From: Silene conica
Taxonomy: Eukaryota > Streptophyta > Magnoliopsida > Caryophyllales > Caryophyllaceae
Assembly: GCA_029255685.2 (NCBI GenBank)
Contig: CM055319.2
Location: forward strand, 30,413,568 to 30,477,567
Reading direction: 5' to 3'
Length of the DNA: 64,000 nucleotides
Position 1 is the stretch's first letter. Each line of letters opens with the position of its first letter. Of the stretch, positions 11,592 through 21,782 are shown one piece after another. Under the pieces are notes generated by a model. The model had not been told where the DNA came from. It worked only from the letters and a program-made list of their open reading frames with translations, and did not search any database. The translations under genes were made by a program, and so were the position numbers.

Positions 11592-12329
11592 TGTTGGAGT
11601 AGTGTCCTCCACAATAATGCTTCTACATAATAAATCTCGTACAAGGAATATGAGGGATTTATATTTTATATGTTTGTCAGCTGGTCAACGTTAATCGGTA
11701 ATGATTGGCTGACTAGAGTTTGACATTACTGTCGTATGACGGCGGTGACCAGCTGATCCCTTTAGGTCACACCTATAGGATGATGCCCAAATGGAAAAAT
11801 TAATTATTTGTATAAGATACAAGTTAATTAATTCCTTGTTTAGGTTGACTTTTATTAGTCAAGTGAATTTAATGTTTGATGAAGAGTAAAGTACTCAGGC
11901 CATAAGATTTTATTATTCGGTTATATAATAATTGAATAATAAATATAATACAATATTTAGTAATTAATAGTTAATTTACTAAATATATACGTAGTTTGTA
12001 TTATTTATGAGGCGGAGTTAATTAGCGAATTAATGTTACAAGAAGTTGTAAAATTAGCTAAACGGGTTTTATAAGATTCATTTTATGTTGAAAATGATAA
12101 AATGACACTTAAATGTTAAGTGTATTTTATTTACTACTTTGTATTATTTAAGTGTTAAATAATCAAATAAATATTTTTATTATATAAGATAATTAAATAT
12201 TCGACTTATAAGCATTTGAAGGACAAATGTTGAAAGACGAAATAAGACCCGGAATACCATATGTAAACCGAGAATATGGAGATAAGGTGACCATAATAGG
12301 TCTTTGTCTTCCACTCATGTTTATGAGTA
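11592..12329 (+). repeat. Copia-1 3' LTR, left part
   Basis: Begins TGTTGGAG like the 5' LTR and is interrupted after ...GAGTA at 12329 by the Helitron. The two LTR pieces sum to 1290 bp against 1300 bp in the 5' LTR. Confidence 0.93.
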
Positions 12330-12599
12330 TCATTATTACTATAAAAGAAGAATGTAATTCCGCTGACGTGGCGCAATCAGGTTTCAGCGTTTAGTGTTTC
12401 GAGCTCTCACATTCACTCTCAGAAATTTCAGTTTTGTAGACCAATCAGAATTACTCATTTATGCCACATCATAATAATTTAATAATTTAATAATAATTTA
12501 ATAATTAAATACAAAAAGTCTGATTGTTATCTATCCTAAAGATTTTATTCTATATTTACAAAGTAAAAATCCTTCTAAGTTGTCTGACCATATTTGACC

Positions 12600-13271
12600 A
12601 GATTCTATTCTATAATAATTTAAACGTAAAACAAAATTTTATATTAAACATAATTTATAATTTATAATCTCGAAAAAAACACATAATTTATAATTTATAA
12701 TCTCGAAAAAAACACATAATCTCGAAAAAAACCAATCAGAACCCTTAATTTATTTCACGTCATATTTTTTATGTATTATAATATTATAATGTTATTATAA
12801 TATTAAAATAAAATAGTTTAAACCATCATTTCCTAAATTTGCTAAATATTCCTTAAATCTTCCATAAATATAAATATTGTTCAACTATTTTAAACGTTTA
12901 AACTATCTTTTAAACCATGTAAATCTTTGATTTTATTCCCTAAATCAATCAATATCTATCTATCTATATTATTAAAGGAAGCTTTTTCAAAGCGATTTTA
13001 TAGGCTGCTTTTTTTCAGTTATTTCTTCTACACAAAACACAACGGTAGTTTCATAAATTAGTAATATCTATCATAAGAATGTAATTAAAAATAATATCTA
13101 TCTATTTTATATTAATAAATGATTTTTTCCGAGCGACAGATACTCCAACTTTTTGAAAATACAAAATTCAACTAAAAATGGCTATTTTTATCCTATTCAA
13201 TCTTAATGCAAATTAAGATTCATAATAATACATAACAATCAAAGATCAATCTTTTCCCTGCTTCTTCATCC
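12600..13271. other. Helitron AT-rich interior with short repeats
   Basis: A short tandem unit containing TAATTTATAATCTCGAAAAAAAC recurs two to three times at about 12650-12735 (read here as pieces under 20 bases: TAATTTATAATC then TCGAAAAAAAC). A Helitron-like 5' terminus motif TATTATTAAAGGAAGC appears near 12968. No coding sequence is seen. Confidence 0.4.

Positions 13272-13310
<39 letters not shown>
13272..13310. repeat. (ATT)n microsatellite
   Basis: Thirteen consecutive ATT/TTA triplets inside the Helitron. Confidence 0.9.
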
Positions 13311-13311
<1 letters not shown>

Positions 13312-14029
13312 GAGTTTAATATAGAGTAAAATTCTACTTAAAACCAACTTAATTAATTGTATATATAAATATATAATGGCAGCATACCAATTACCCCACT
13401 ATATCGTATGTTGTCATTCCCATCTCATAACTCTTTTGTTACATGTTTTAAATGCTAGCTTTTTTACAACAATTTTAAACTGGATTGTTTTGGGTTGTGT
13501 AATTGCAGGAAAGGAGATAAGTTGATTGATAATTTTATGAAAATCATCGGCTCACCCCACAAGCGCGCATGAGAGATATCACGGTCCATTATGGGGGTAA
13601 TTGGTAACCATTGTATAAACTTTGATAAGCAATAATAGATAAACAAACATGTATTATTCTGCAGCCAAGAACTTTGTACATGTTAACAAAGTATTAGATA
13701 AGTAATGATTTTTTTTTGTTCTTTTAGGTTTTATATATGAGCTCGAAAAGCTTAATTACTGTGAAGGTTAATTAACGATCTTCTTATCAAGGTAATAAAA
13801 CACGATTGACAAATGTTTGGCTAAGATATATGAAAAAGAAATTTATAGGACGTGATTTAAGTCTTGAATATTGAAATTGTTTCTACCATACTAATCTTCT
13901 GAAGTCATGCATGTTAGAATATATATTTTCACACTGAAAACCTTTAAATATAAGGGAATCTCATATCTCTGCGACGATGTATTTACCGATATATAATCAT
14001 TTACCGGTATGTGTATATTAATTTACTTA

Positions 14030-14480
14030 TTTATAAATAATGATTTATTTACAATTTATCTATTAGAATTAGGAGATAATTAATTATTTACAATTTCTCT
14101 ATTAGAATTAGAAAATTAGAAAATAGTTGTTTAGATAATAATTTATTTACAATTTTCCTATTAAAATTAGAAAATGAGAAAATAACAAATTATTTACAAC
14201 TTTTCTATTAGATTTTAGAAAAATAAAAAATAGTTGATTATTTACAATTTTCATATTAGATTTAGAGCATTATTATTCTTTAATATTTATATAATTACTA
14301 TTAAATTTTATTAACTATATTCAACGTTTTTATTAAAAATGAAAATTGAAAATGAATTAGAATAATTGATTATTTACAATTTTCCTATCTTAGAACATTA
14401 ATCTTTAATATTTATATACTTACTATTTAAGGTTTTTAATAATATTCAACGTTTCTATTAAAAAATGAATTTGGGAAAGC
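14030..14480. repeat. Diverged AT-rich tandem repeat
   Basis: Several imperfect copies of an about 60-bp unit containing ATTATTTACAATTT..CTATTAGAATTAGAAAA. No coding potential. Simple AT-rich expansion within the Helitron interior. Confidence 0.5.
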
Positions 14481-14904
14481 GTAAAAAAGAACTAATTTAG
14501 TTTGTCTTCGTCTTGACATTAAAATGAGTCAAAAATAGTTTCACGGGATATAAGAGTAATCAGACAAATCTTTTACTTTGTCTTATACATTATGTTCTTA
14601 TCTTTTCCATATTGCTAGACCATTCAAACTTAAAATGAATACCTCCATCTTAATTAAAAATGTATAGAACTAATAAATGAAATTAATTAAATATTTAAGT
14701 CTAACGAATTCGTAACTAAAAGGAACATTTGCGATCAATCATATTCGACCAAATTAAGAGTAACACTACTGTTTTTTGGTACAAGAGTAGCACTACTATT
14801 CAAGTGAATATTATGCACTTTAGTACTTAATTATGCGAAAGAAATGAGATAATTTCTTTAATTATATTATTTATTTTTTATTTTTAAAAAGTACACATGT
14901 TCGA

Positions 14905-14990
14905 ATAAATAGAATTGGTTATATAATAAGTAAAATTTATAGTCATCTTTAAAAATAAGTGTACACAACCCCGTGATTTATGAGCATGTT
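14905..14990 (+). repeat. Second, truncated Helitron 3'-end-like sequence
   Basis: The stretch from AATAAATAGAATTGG to GTACACAACCCCGTG resembles the sequence just before the true Helitron terminus (16115-16190). It lacks the stem-loop closing arm and CTAG end. It looks like a relic of an older terminus bypassed during transposition, or of a nested Helitron. Confidence 0.5.
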
Positions 14991-15217
14991 CAGACAATCA
15001 GACACCCACATAGCATGATCCTAACATGTTCCACTGACAAACACATACAACCACAGTAGCAACTGAAACTCAAGCAGCTTCCTCAATTCGGTCATAGCCA
15101 GTTAATGACATAGAGAACCATCTGAATAGCGTGATCTACCCTCCCACTAGAACAATGAATTAGAAACACATATCAGTAGGTAATAACAAAATTGATAAAC
15201 AGCGACTAAAAGTTTAC

Positions 15218-15776
15218 TTGAACTCTGATGAAATAAGCAAAGAAGAGACTAATTGCGGGGTTAGAGAACTTTACTCTACAAAGTTTCTTAACTCAATCAG
15301 ATGTTCCGGTTTACCTAATCACAACTTGAAACTGAAAATTGGAGCTATAATGATGCTTTTAAGAAACATTGACCAAGCAAATGGGTTGTGCAATGGCACC
15401 CGAATGGAGGTAAAACAACTAGGAAATCGCGTTATTAGTGCAACCGTTATTTCTGGCAGTCATATCGGAAGCAATGTCTATATTCCCCGCATCACCTTGA
15501 CTTATTCCGATCAAACCAGGTTCCCAATTAAGTTTGAAGAAGACAGTTTCCTTTAGCAGTTTGCTTTGCTATGACTATTAACAAAAGTCAGGGGCAATCA
15601 TTATCCCGTGTTGGACTTTATCTTCCTAGACCAGTCTTTACCCATGGCCAATTGTACATTGCTATATCTAGGGTTACGAGTAAGAAAGGTCTAAAAGTGT
15701 TACTTCTTGATGAAGAAGGAGGAATGACTAATACAACAACGAGCGTTGTTTACAAGGAGGTTTTCGAGAAATTGTA
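15218..15776 (+). pseudogene. Helitron Pif1-like helicase, C-terminal remnant with frameshift
   Basis: Two frames join into the C-terminal part of a Pif1-family helicase of Helitron RepHel proteins. The first (15218-15556) contains LKIGAIMMLLRNID and GLCNGTR; the second (from about 15550) reads PLAVCFAMTINKSQGQS, then QLYIAISRVTSKKGLK, the conserved terminal helicase motifs (V/VI region). A single frameshift near 15548 breaks the frame just before the PLAVCFAMTINKSQG motif. N-terminal helicase motifs I-III and the Rep domain are missing, so no active protein is possible. The final stop is at 15776. Confidence 0.85.
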
Positions 15777-16175
15777 ATTTTTGTCCTACATTATAGAATT
15801 TTAATACACCCATTTAATTTATATTTCTACCTAATTAGTTATTTTGTTCATCCTATGCGTCCGTCAAGTTATGTTCTGTAACCAATTCATCAAAAGACAA
15901 TAACTTTCCAAATTACTCATTATTAGTTATTTAATCTTTATTTTAATCGTTTATTGTTTTTCTTATTTACCTTATTCATTCATGTTATCATAAGTAATCC
16001 AAATATTATCATCATTACTAACAACTATTTGAAAATTAGTGCACCAGGAAATTCACCGTTTGAACGAACATATTTTATATGCAAAGCATCCCCGTTAAAA
16101 ATCAATGTGTTCGAATAAATAGAATTGCTATATAATGAAATGAATTTATCTTTGTCGTCTTTAAAAGTAAGTGTA

Positions 16176-16210
16176 CACAACCCCGTGGTTTTTCACGGGT
16201 GTTACACTAG
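16176..16210 (+). terminator. Helitron 3' terminal hairpin and CTAG end
   Basis: Stem CCCGTG/CACGGG with a six-base loop followed by TGTTACACTAG. In Helitrons this hairpin is the replication termination signal. Confidence 0.88.
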
Positions 16211-16762
16211 TTATAAACTCATTTGTTTACATTTGATGGCCTATAAATAGGCTACTATTCCACATATTCTTAGTGGAAAAATCTAGAGAATTAAAATCCT
16301 CTAAATACATACTTCTTGTTAAGCCATTTAAGAGAGACTTAAGATCTTCATCTTCAACCTCTAAAATTGATCAAAATTTGATCAATCTTCATCAAAATAA
16401 ATTCACAAAAATTAATATACTTCTTATATTATCAAAGTAATAATATTTATAGTATAAAAAAAACAAGGTTTACACTAAACTATATCTTGTTAATATACTT
16501 AGTGTTTTTGGGCTAGTCTTGGGTGCAACCAAAGGAGGTCACCTATTTTGGTGACTTGGGTTATGGAGGATCATCCTACACTATTATAGCTCAAGAACTA
16601 CAAAGGTAGGAGACATTTTTAGTGCCAAAAATGCCATCTTACCAATGTAAGAAAATTTCTTCTTATTAGTTTTTGCATGCATGTATTATTTAGACCACCT
16701 TATAAAATTAGCTTGTAATTTTAACATTATTAGAGAGTATAATGAGGTCTAAATTCCTAACA
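16211..16762 (+). repeat. Copia-1 3' LTR, right part
   Basis: Resumes TTATAAACTCATTTG exactly as in the 5' LTR and ends CCTAACA at 16762, followed by target duplication TACAG. Confidence 0.93.
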
Positions 16763-16848
16763 TACAGTTTGGGTTTTGACTTCGTGCACGGACTACAAAC
16801 TACTCAATTATATTTATGTTCATCTGAACAATTACTTTTTTCTTTCAG

Positions 16849-17783
16849 AAAGTAAGAATCAATGGGCTCGTGACGATCCTGCTTTTCTTGTTATCTTAAG
16901 TCTTCTCCTAACAGTTACAACTTTGGCTTATTATGCTGCGTAAGTCTTTAATTCCACATTTTGTGTATTGTGCCTATCTTTGTTGTAAAAAATTATCTAG
17001 CAATCTAGTTTTTTAAAGGTTTGTTCTTTGGAATGTGGACATATTTAAGTAGAATACAAAGCGAAAGAGCCTTGAATTTGGGCGTCATTTCTGACATGGC
17101 TACTCTTGGGACATTGACTTAATAGAGTAGGACTTGTACAAGTTTCTGAAAATTGGAAGGGAATGACATCCGATGCTTTTGAGATCTTAGGTAGGGGTGT
17201 TGGTATTTTAATTACATAGCTGTTGGAGATTAGAAAAAGATTGAAAAAAAAGTTGAGACTCTCACGCATAAGGGCAGCACCAGTATGGAGCTTAAAAAAA
17301 GAAGTTTTGTTATAGTGAATAACATTGAATGAAAAAGGATCAACAGTAAGGTCTGTCTTTATATACTAACTTCATAAACAAAGATCCTTTTAAGCTAATC
17401 CTACTCAATACAATGTCTTCTATACCTATCATATTGCCATTGTAGTTTTTATCCGTCTGCGAACAAATGTAATGATAGATTGTACGCGTCAAGAACGATA
17501 TGGAGCGATGAAAGTACGCTAAATGACCCACGGTTGACTTTGAATATGATGAAATATACACTTAACTAATCAATGTTAGTTTCTTAAAGACTAAGCCCCA
17601 CTTTTTGTTTAAGCTTATAGTGACGGTAATTCCTTGATCTCTAGGTGTTAACAAGCTTTTATTTCTTAATTTATGGTAAAACTGCAGGTATGACCATAGC
17701 ATTGGGCTTACAATTTATGTAGTTCTATCAGTACTGCTTTTCCATTTCTTCATTGCTAGAGTTGTTATGGCAACTTGTTGTTG
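16849..17783 (+). pseudogene. Captured UNC-50 homologue fragment (two exons)
   Basis: Exon 16849-16939 starts after an acceptor TTTCAG and encodes NQWARDDPAF followed by a hydrophobic helix (LVILSLLLTVTTLAYYAA). Exon 17688-17783 continues in phase with YDHSIG, a second hydrophobic segment and VVMATCCW. Both introns have GT/AG borders. NQWARDDPAF and the following membrane segments are recognised as the central part of UNC-50 family proteins, Golgi/ER multi-pass membrane proteins that in worms affect receptor trafficking. N-terminal exons and the C-terminal half are absent, so this is a fragment of a host gene carried by the CACTA element. The recognition is from memory of the family; a protein search would settle it. 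Confidence 0.75.
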
Positions 17784-19079
17784 GTAAGGTTTATTCCTCT
17801 CCAATCACCAAACATCTAGTCACGTATTCATTTTGTTACCATCCTGTGAACTTGGATTATATGATCAGGAACTCAGGAGCTCATTGGTTTCTTTTTGTTA
17901 CATCCTTATTTATGCCATAACTGATATTAATCGGCATGCATGCTTTAACGAATTATACCTATATATTCTGAATTTGCTTTTACCATTTGATGCTAGTGAT
18001 CAGTTCTCTATCGAGAGTATCTTGTTGATGACTAGGCTAATGGATATTTGTTCTCAGATATTTGGGGTCAAAGCAGTGGACAACTTCTATTTTTCATAAT
18101 AGCTATCGTCTATAAGTGAAAATGTTTTTTGTATGGGTGTTATCCGTGGACAGTTAATGCATGATTTGCCCTTATTGAGTTTCCTTCAATTTCATCTCTG
18201 CATTTTTCTGCATATAAACCGATATAATATCCTTGCTACTTACAGTTACATAGGCAATTCCAATGTCATTATTTCCTTTTCTTTGGCTTTCTTGTAGCCT
18301 ACTGTGTTCTTCCTAGTTGCAGTTTCGGCTAAACTGACTACAAAACACAGTAATGAAAAGTTACATCAGCAAATGTTGCTTCCTTGCTTCTTGTTATTCC
18401 ATATCTTATGAGTTACAATAAGTGGGTTGTTCTTTGATTTTATTAATTTACCAGAGGAGCAGCAGTCTTTGATGGTCTGATGAGGGATATTTGACGCTTC
18501 CTGTCAAGGAGTTTATTACTGAGTTGAAGCAGAAGATTAAACTAGAGGATGCAGCAATCATTGATCGTCTGGTGATGATGACGACATTTTGTTGCTGTGG
18601 AGTTTCCTGGTTTTGTTGTTGTAGGTCTAAACACAAAAGACCAGATTTGAAGTGGAAACATGGATAATGATATGATGTTGTACGGTATCTGACTTTGTTT
18701 ACATGCAGCAGAATCATTCTTAGGGAGTAAGCAGAATCATTCTCAGGGACTAGGAGTAAGATGCTGTGAGACGAGTACTGATTAGGGGCAAGAAGAGATC
18801 ACATCACAGACAGTTTTGTTTGAATAAGTAGTTTATTTGATGTACTGTGTTTTGATGTTGTATGTACTGGTTATGGCACCACCCTGCAGAATCATAATTT
18901 TCTTGTCTTTTTTTATTATTGTTAGTTTTACGCACTGCTGGTTGTTTGGATGTTGTAAATGACTAATTTTATTATCTTTTTTAATTTAATACTTACATTA
19001 TTTCACCAAAAAAGTTTGATCTTTTAATTAATTTATATGTAATATTGTTTATGTCGTACCTCGATCGCTGAAACGGCGA
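17784..19079 (+). other. CACTA interior right of the UNC-50 exons
   Basis: Mostly intron- or UTR-like. One open stretch at about 18480-18668 encodes a charged segment (LPVKEFITELKQKIKLEDAA) then a Cys-rich tail before TAA. I do not recognise it. It could be another captured exon or the 3' end of a CACTA gene. Confidence 0.35.
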
Positions 19080-19458
19080 CAAATAATTTAGTGTATAATT
19101 CATTGCAACATAAAAAAAAATGTTGCAATAGATTATAAACCTGATGCATTTACGAGTCACATAAATTTAAAAAAGTGTTGCAAGGCAAAAGATTAAATGT
19201 TGCTATAATGAGGAAATAATGTTGCATTCATATGTTTTAAGTGTTGCATTTGAAAAGTGTTGCATTTTCAAAACGAATGCAACACAAGTGAAAAGTGTTG
19301 CGTTTTATTGAAAAGTGTTGCATGAAATGTTGCTCTAGGCTAATGCAACAAGACTTTAAGCAACATATTTAAAAGTGTTGCTTAAACCTTATAGCAACAT
19401 TTTTATGGGTTTATGCAACAATTTAAAGCCGTTGCAATAGGCTCACTTTGTAGTAGTG
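19080..19458. repeat. CACTA right subterminal repeats and terminal inverted repeat
   Basis: About 17 TGCAACA/TGTTGCA motifs precede the inverted terminus, which ends TTTGTAGTAGTG at 19458. The target duplication TAT follows. Confidence 0.85.
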
Positions 19459-19461
19459 TAT

Positions 19462-20391
19462 TATTCGTCTGTTTTCCTGCTCCCTTTCGTACTTTATGAT
19501 TCTGTCCCTTCCCTTTTATATCTCTGTTATTAAGATTAATTTAGTCGTATAATATCCCTGTTTAGTATTCCTTATTCATCTCGTTACGTATGCTTGTTAT
19601 CGTACTTTTTTATTCGTCTTAAGAACACCGTAACCGTGCCCCTTTTCCCCTACTGTTTCTTGTCGTTTGTGTCCTTTGTCCCTGATTTTTATAATCTGAT
19701 TTTATCTCTTAATTTAACATGTCGTATGCTAGTTTAATTATAATAGTCGCATTTATCGTCAATTCTGTCATGAGTAGCGAAACCCCTTAAAATGTTGGGA
19801 TGAGGGAAATTGTGTCAAATGTATGATAAGTAGTAGTCGGGATGGACCGTTTTTGGTGGGAGTAATTGTCAAATAATATAATTCATGTTTGGTTTAGTGA
19901 GTGCACGTATGAGACCTTACAATTAGTTAATTCCCGACCTAGACCGGAAGGTTGGAAGACTAAGACTTGTTTAACGATTTTAATTAGTTTTTGTGAGAGC
20001 GGAAGTTAAGCAAAAACGACCTTAGGCAACTTAAGACCGGAAGGTATAGTCAGGTTTGAGACTTGATCGTAATAACCCAGCCTTTCCCACCAATAAACTG
20101 GCCTATCCCAATTACACTAGTTATACATAAGACACAACGACCCGAGTTCCCAACATATTCCCTTTATCCCTGATTTTATTTCATCTCGTGTTTGCTTTCG
20201 TATTTTTATTCTCTTTTGCACATCTTATATCTCGTAGTTTAGTTATTAATTTTAAACCCCCAAATTGTGACCAATAGGTAAAAACCGATAGTTAGCAAGT
20301 TTGCTTCCCTGTGGAGACTGACTCTATTTGCCACTAGCGTATGTTAGTCGTATACTAGGTTTATTTTTGGTGTCTACAACGACGAGCATCA
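19462..20391 (+). repeat. Element A 5' LTR, right part
   Basis: Colinear with 54266-55235. It ends GAGCATCA at 20391, matching GGGCATCA at the 3' LTR end. Confidence 0.88.
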
Positions 20392-20396
20392 AATTT

Positions 20397-20414
20397 TGGC
20401 GTCGTTGCCGGGGA
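20397..20414 (+). other. Element A primer binding site (tRNA-Asp type)
   Basis: TGGCGTCGTTGCCGGGGA starts five bases after the LTR. It differs by one base from the tRNA-Asp-complementary site TGGCGCCGTTGCCGGGGA used by Athila-type Gypsy elements. Confidence 0.85.
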
Positions 20415-20506
20415 AGCAACGCTGTTTCCTATTTTTGTATTTATCTTTTTTTGTCTTAAGGAATTTTAATTCCTTAAGACCGTTCTAATCGTTCTCTTCC
20501 GTTTGT

Positions 20507-20623
20507 ATGAGCAGGTCTCAAAGGGGAGATTTGGTGCAACCCGATCCCGAACCCGAGAGATTATTCTTGCGAAGAAGGAGAGAACAAGAGAGAGTCCGTC
20601 GGGAAGAAGACTTGAGTACCCCC
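20507..20623 (+). pseudogene. Element A gag, N-terminal segment
   Basis: From ATG 20507 a 39-codon open frame, rich in Arg and Glu, runs into the Copia-2 insertion. It continues in the same reading phase at 29259 once Copia-2 and the CCCCC target duplication are removed. Chosen start: first ATG after the primer site and in frame with the downstream gag. Confidence 0.7.
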
Positions 20624-21768
20624 TGTTGGAGTAAGTGTCCTCGACAATAATGTGATCACGTCAATTATGTTAATTAAATTGACAAATCTCTATGAAAGAA
20701 TATTCATGGGATGATTCTTATCATAAGTCAACTGGTCAACATTAATCGGTAATGATTGGCTTGCTAGAGTTTGACATTACTGTCGTAATGACGGTGGTGA
20801 CCAGTTGATCCCTTTAGGTCACACCTTTAGGACAACTATCTCAATACTAAATGTAACAACTGTATATTGATACGAGTTGATTCATTCTAGATTGTGAATA
20901 AAATAAGGAGATAATTTATAATAAGATTATAAATCATTTTAGTGATTGAAATATTATCACTAAAATTTACATGTTTGTGAAACATAAAGTTGATGAATGA
21001 ATTAACTACAATTGTTGCAGCTATGAAATGCGATTAAATAACTATATGTAATTATTTAATTATTAATTTACGATAAAGAGTTTAAAATTGTTAAGCTACG
21101 TAAATTATATTATCCTAACTAATGTCACGGATTGGATTCGTTTTGGTCATATGGACCGTGTGATATGTCCCTCATACACACACATACATTTACAATATTA
21201 CATTGGATGTAATAGGAACATTAGGAGGACAAAGCATTTATTCCTTGAGGCATGCTTGGGACATTTGAGAGGATTGAGAGCCAACCCATTGGGCACTCTC
21301 ACCTCCCTCTCGGCCGAACCAAAAGAGGCAACAAAAGAGAGAGTTTTGTTCCTTACTCATTCATTCATACAATTTTTAGGGTTTTGGTTGTTAAGTGAGA
21401 ACAAAAGAAAAAGAAAGAAAAATAATTCCTTTCTTACAAAACCCTAGCCGTGTACCTCCTTCTATCTAGTAATTTTGTGTGTTCATTCTAGCAAAATAAC
21501 ATACAAACATTGAGAGTTAGTGTGTCTTGGTGTTCATCTCTTGGAGGCCATCATCTCTTTGAAGGTTCAAGGAGGATCATCCGTGTTTTAAGCTTAAGAA
21601 CAAGTGAAGAAGGTGACTTCACTTGTGCCCTAAAATAGCCGAGATTATCAATGTAAGATAGCTAATATTTCTCTTATATCTCGACACAATTTTGTTAAGC
21701 ATGCATAAGATCTTCTATTTATAAAGATAAATAAAATAGTATGACTAATTAGGTATATGAACCTAACA
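20624..21768 (+). repeat. Copia-2 5' LTR
   Basis: 1145 bp. It contains the two-stem module at 20728-20808. A 119-codon open frame in the LTR (21088-21447) is repeated identically in the 3' LTR; it has no family features and I treat it as chance. Confidence 0.95.
20728..20808. other. LTR two-stem inverted-repeat module (Copia-2)
   Basis: Outer arms TCAACTGGTCA (20728-20738) and TGACCAGTTGA (20798-20808) pair perfectly. Inner arms are CGGTAATG (20747-20754) and CATTACTG (20775-20782). Relative to Copia-1, one outer G:C pair has become A:T on both sides. The second copy is at about 28213-28293. Confidence 0.8.
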
Positions 21769-21770
21769 AT

Positions 21771-21782
21771 TGGTATCAGAGC
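21771..21782 (+). other. Copia-2 primer binding site (tRNA-iMet)
   Basis: TGGTATCAGAGC two bases after the 5' LTR. Confidence 0.92.

Larger units (their letters stand above)
12330..16210 (+). mobile_element. Helitron (non-autonomous) inserted in Copia-1 3' LTR
   Basis: The element starts TC and ends CTAG. A GC-rich stem-loop (CCCGTG, loop GTTTTT, CACGGG) lies 11 bases before the 3' end. Insertion is precisely between A and T with no target duplication, proven by the unoccupied sequence in the 5' LTR near 4950. These are the hallmarks of Helitrons, which move by rolling-circle replication. The 3.9-kb interior is AT-rich and retains only the C-terminal end of a Helitron-type helicase; the Rep nuclease domain is not found. 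Confidence 0.92.
4218..16762 (+). mobile_element. Copia-1: Copia LTR retrotransposon with decayed pol
   Basis: LTRs start TGTTGGAG and end CCTAACA. The target duplication is TACAG (4213-4217 and 16763-16767). An iMet primer site follows the 5' LTR and a purine tract precedes the 3' LTR. The 3' LTR is split by a Helitron. Without the Helitron the element is about 8.7 kb. The LTRs differ at about 13 positions plus one roughly 10-bp deletion (about 1%), yet the internal coding region is riddled with stops and deletions. The element was therefore probably already defective when it inserted and was moved in trans. Lineage within Copia looks Tork/Angela-like by comparison with Copia-2; this is tentative. 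Confidence 0.92.
856..19458. mobile_element. CACTA (En/Spm-type) DNA transposon carrying captured gene fragments
   Basis: Seen: a terminal inverted repeat of about 28 bp begins CACTACTACAAA at 856; the right end, read in reverse complement from 19458, is identical apart from one base. It is flanked by a 3-bp duplication TAT (853-855 and 19459-19461). The 3' LTR of Element A holds the empty site at 54263-54265 with a single TAT. Subterminal TGCAACA/TGTTGCA repeats cluster at both ends, as expected for CACTA. No transposase (TNP2-like) gene is recognisable. Removing Copia-1 leaves about 6 kb filled with exon-like host fragments, including two UNC-50 exons, so this is a non-autonomous, gene-capturing CACTA. 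Transcriptional orientation is unknown. Confidence 0.92.

Noticed and set aside
856..19458. Autonomous CACTA with TNP2 transposase
   Set aside because: No transposase motif is found in any frame once Copia-1 is removed.
21088..21447. 119-codon ORF, identical at 28573-28932
   Set aside because: Both copies are inside Copia-2 LTRs. Identity reflects LTR identity, not gene duplication.
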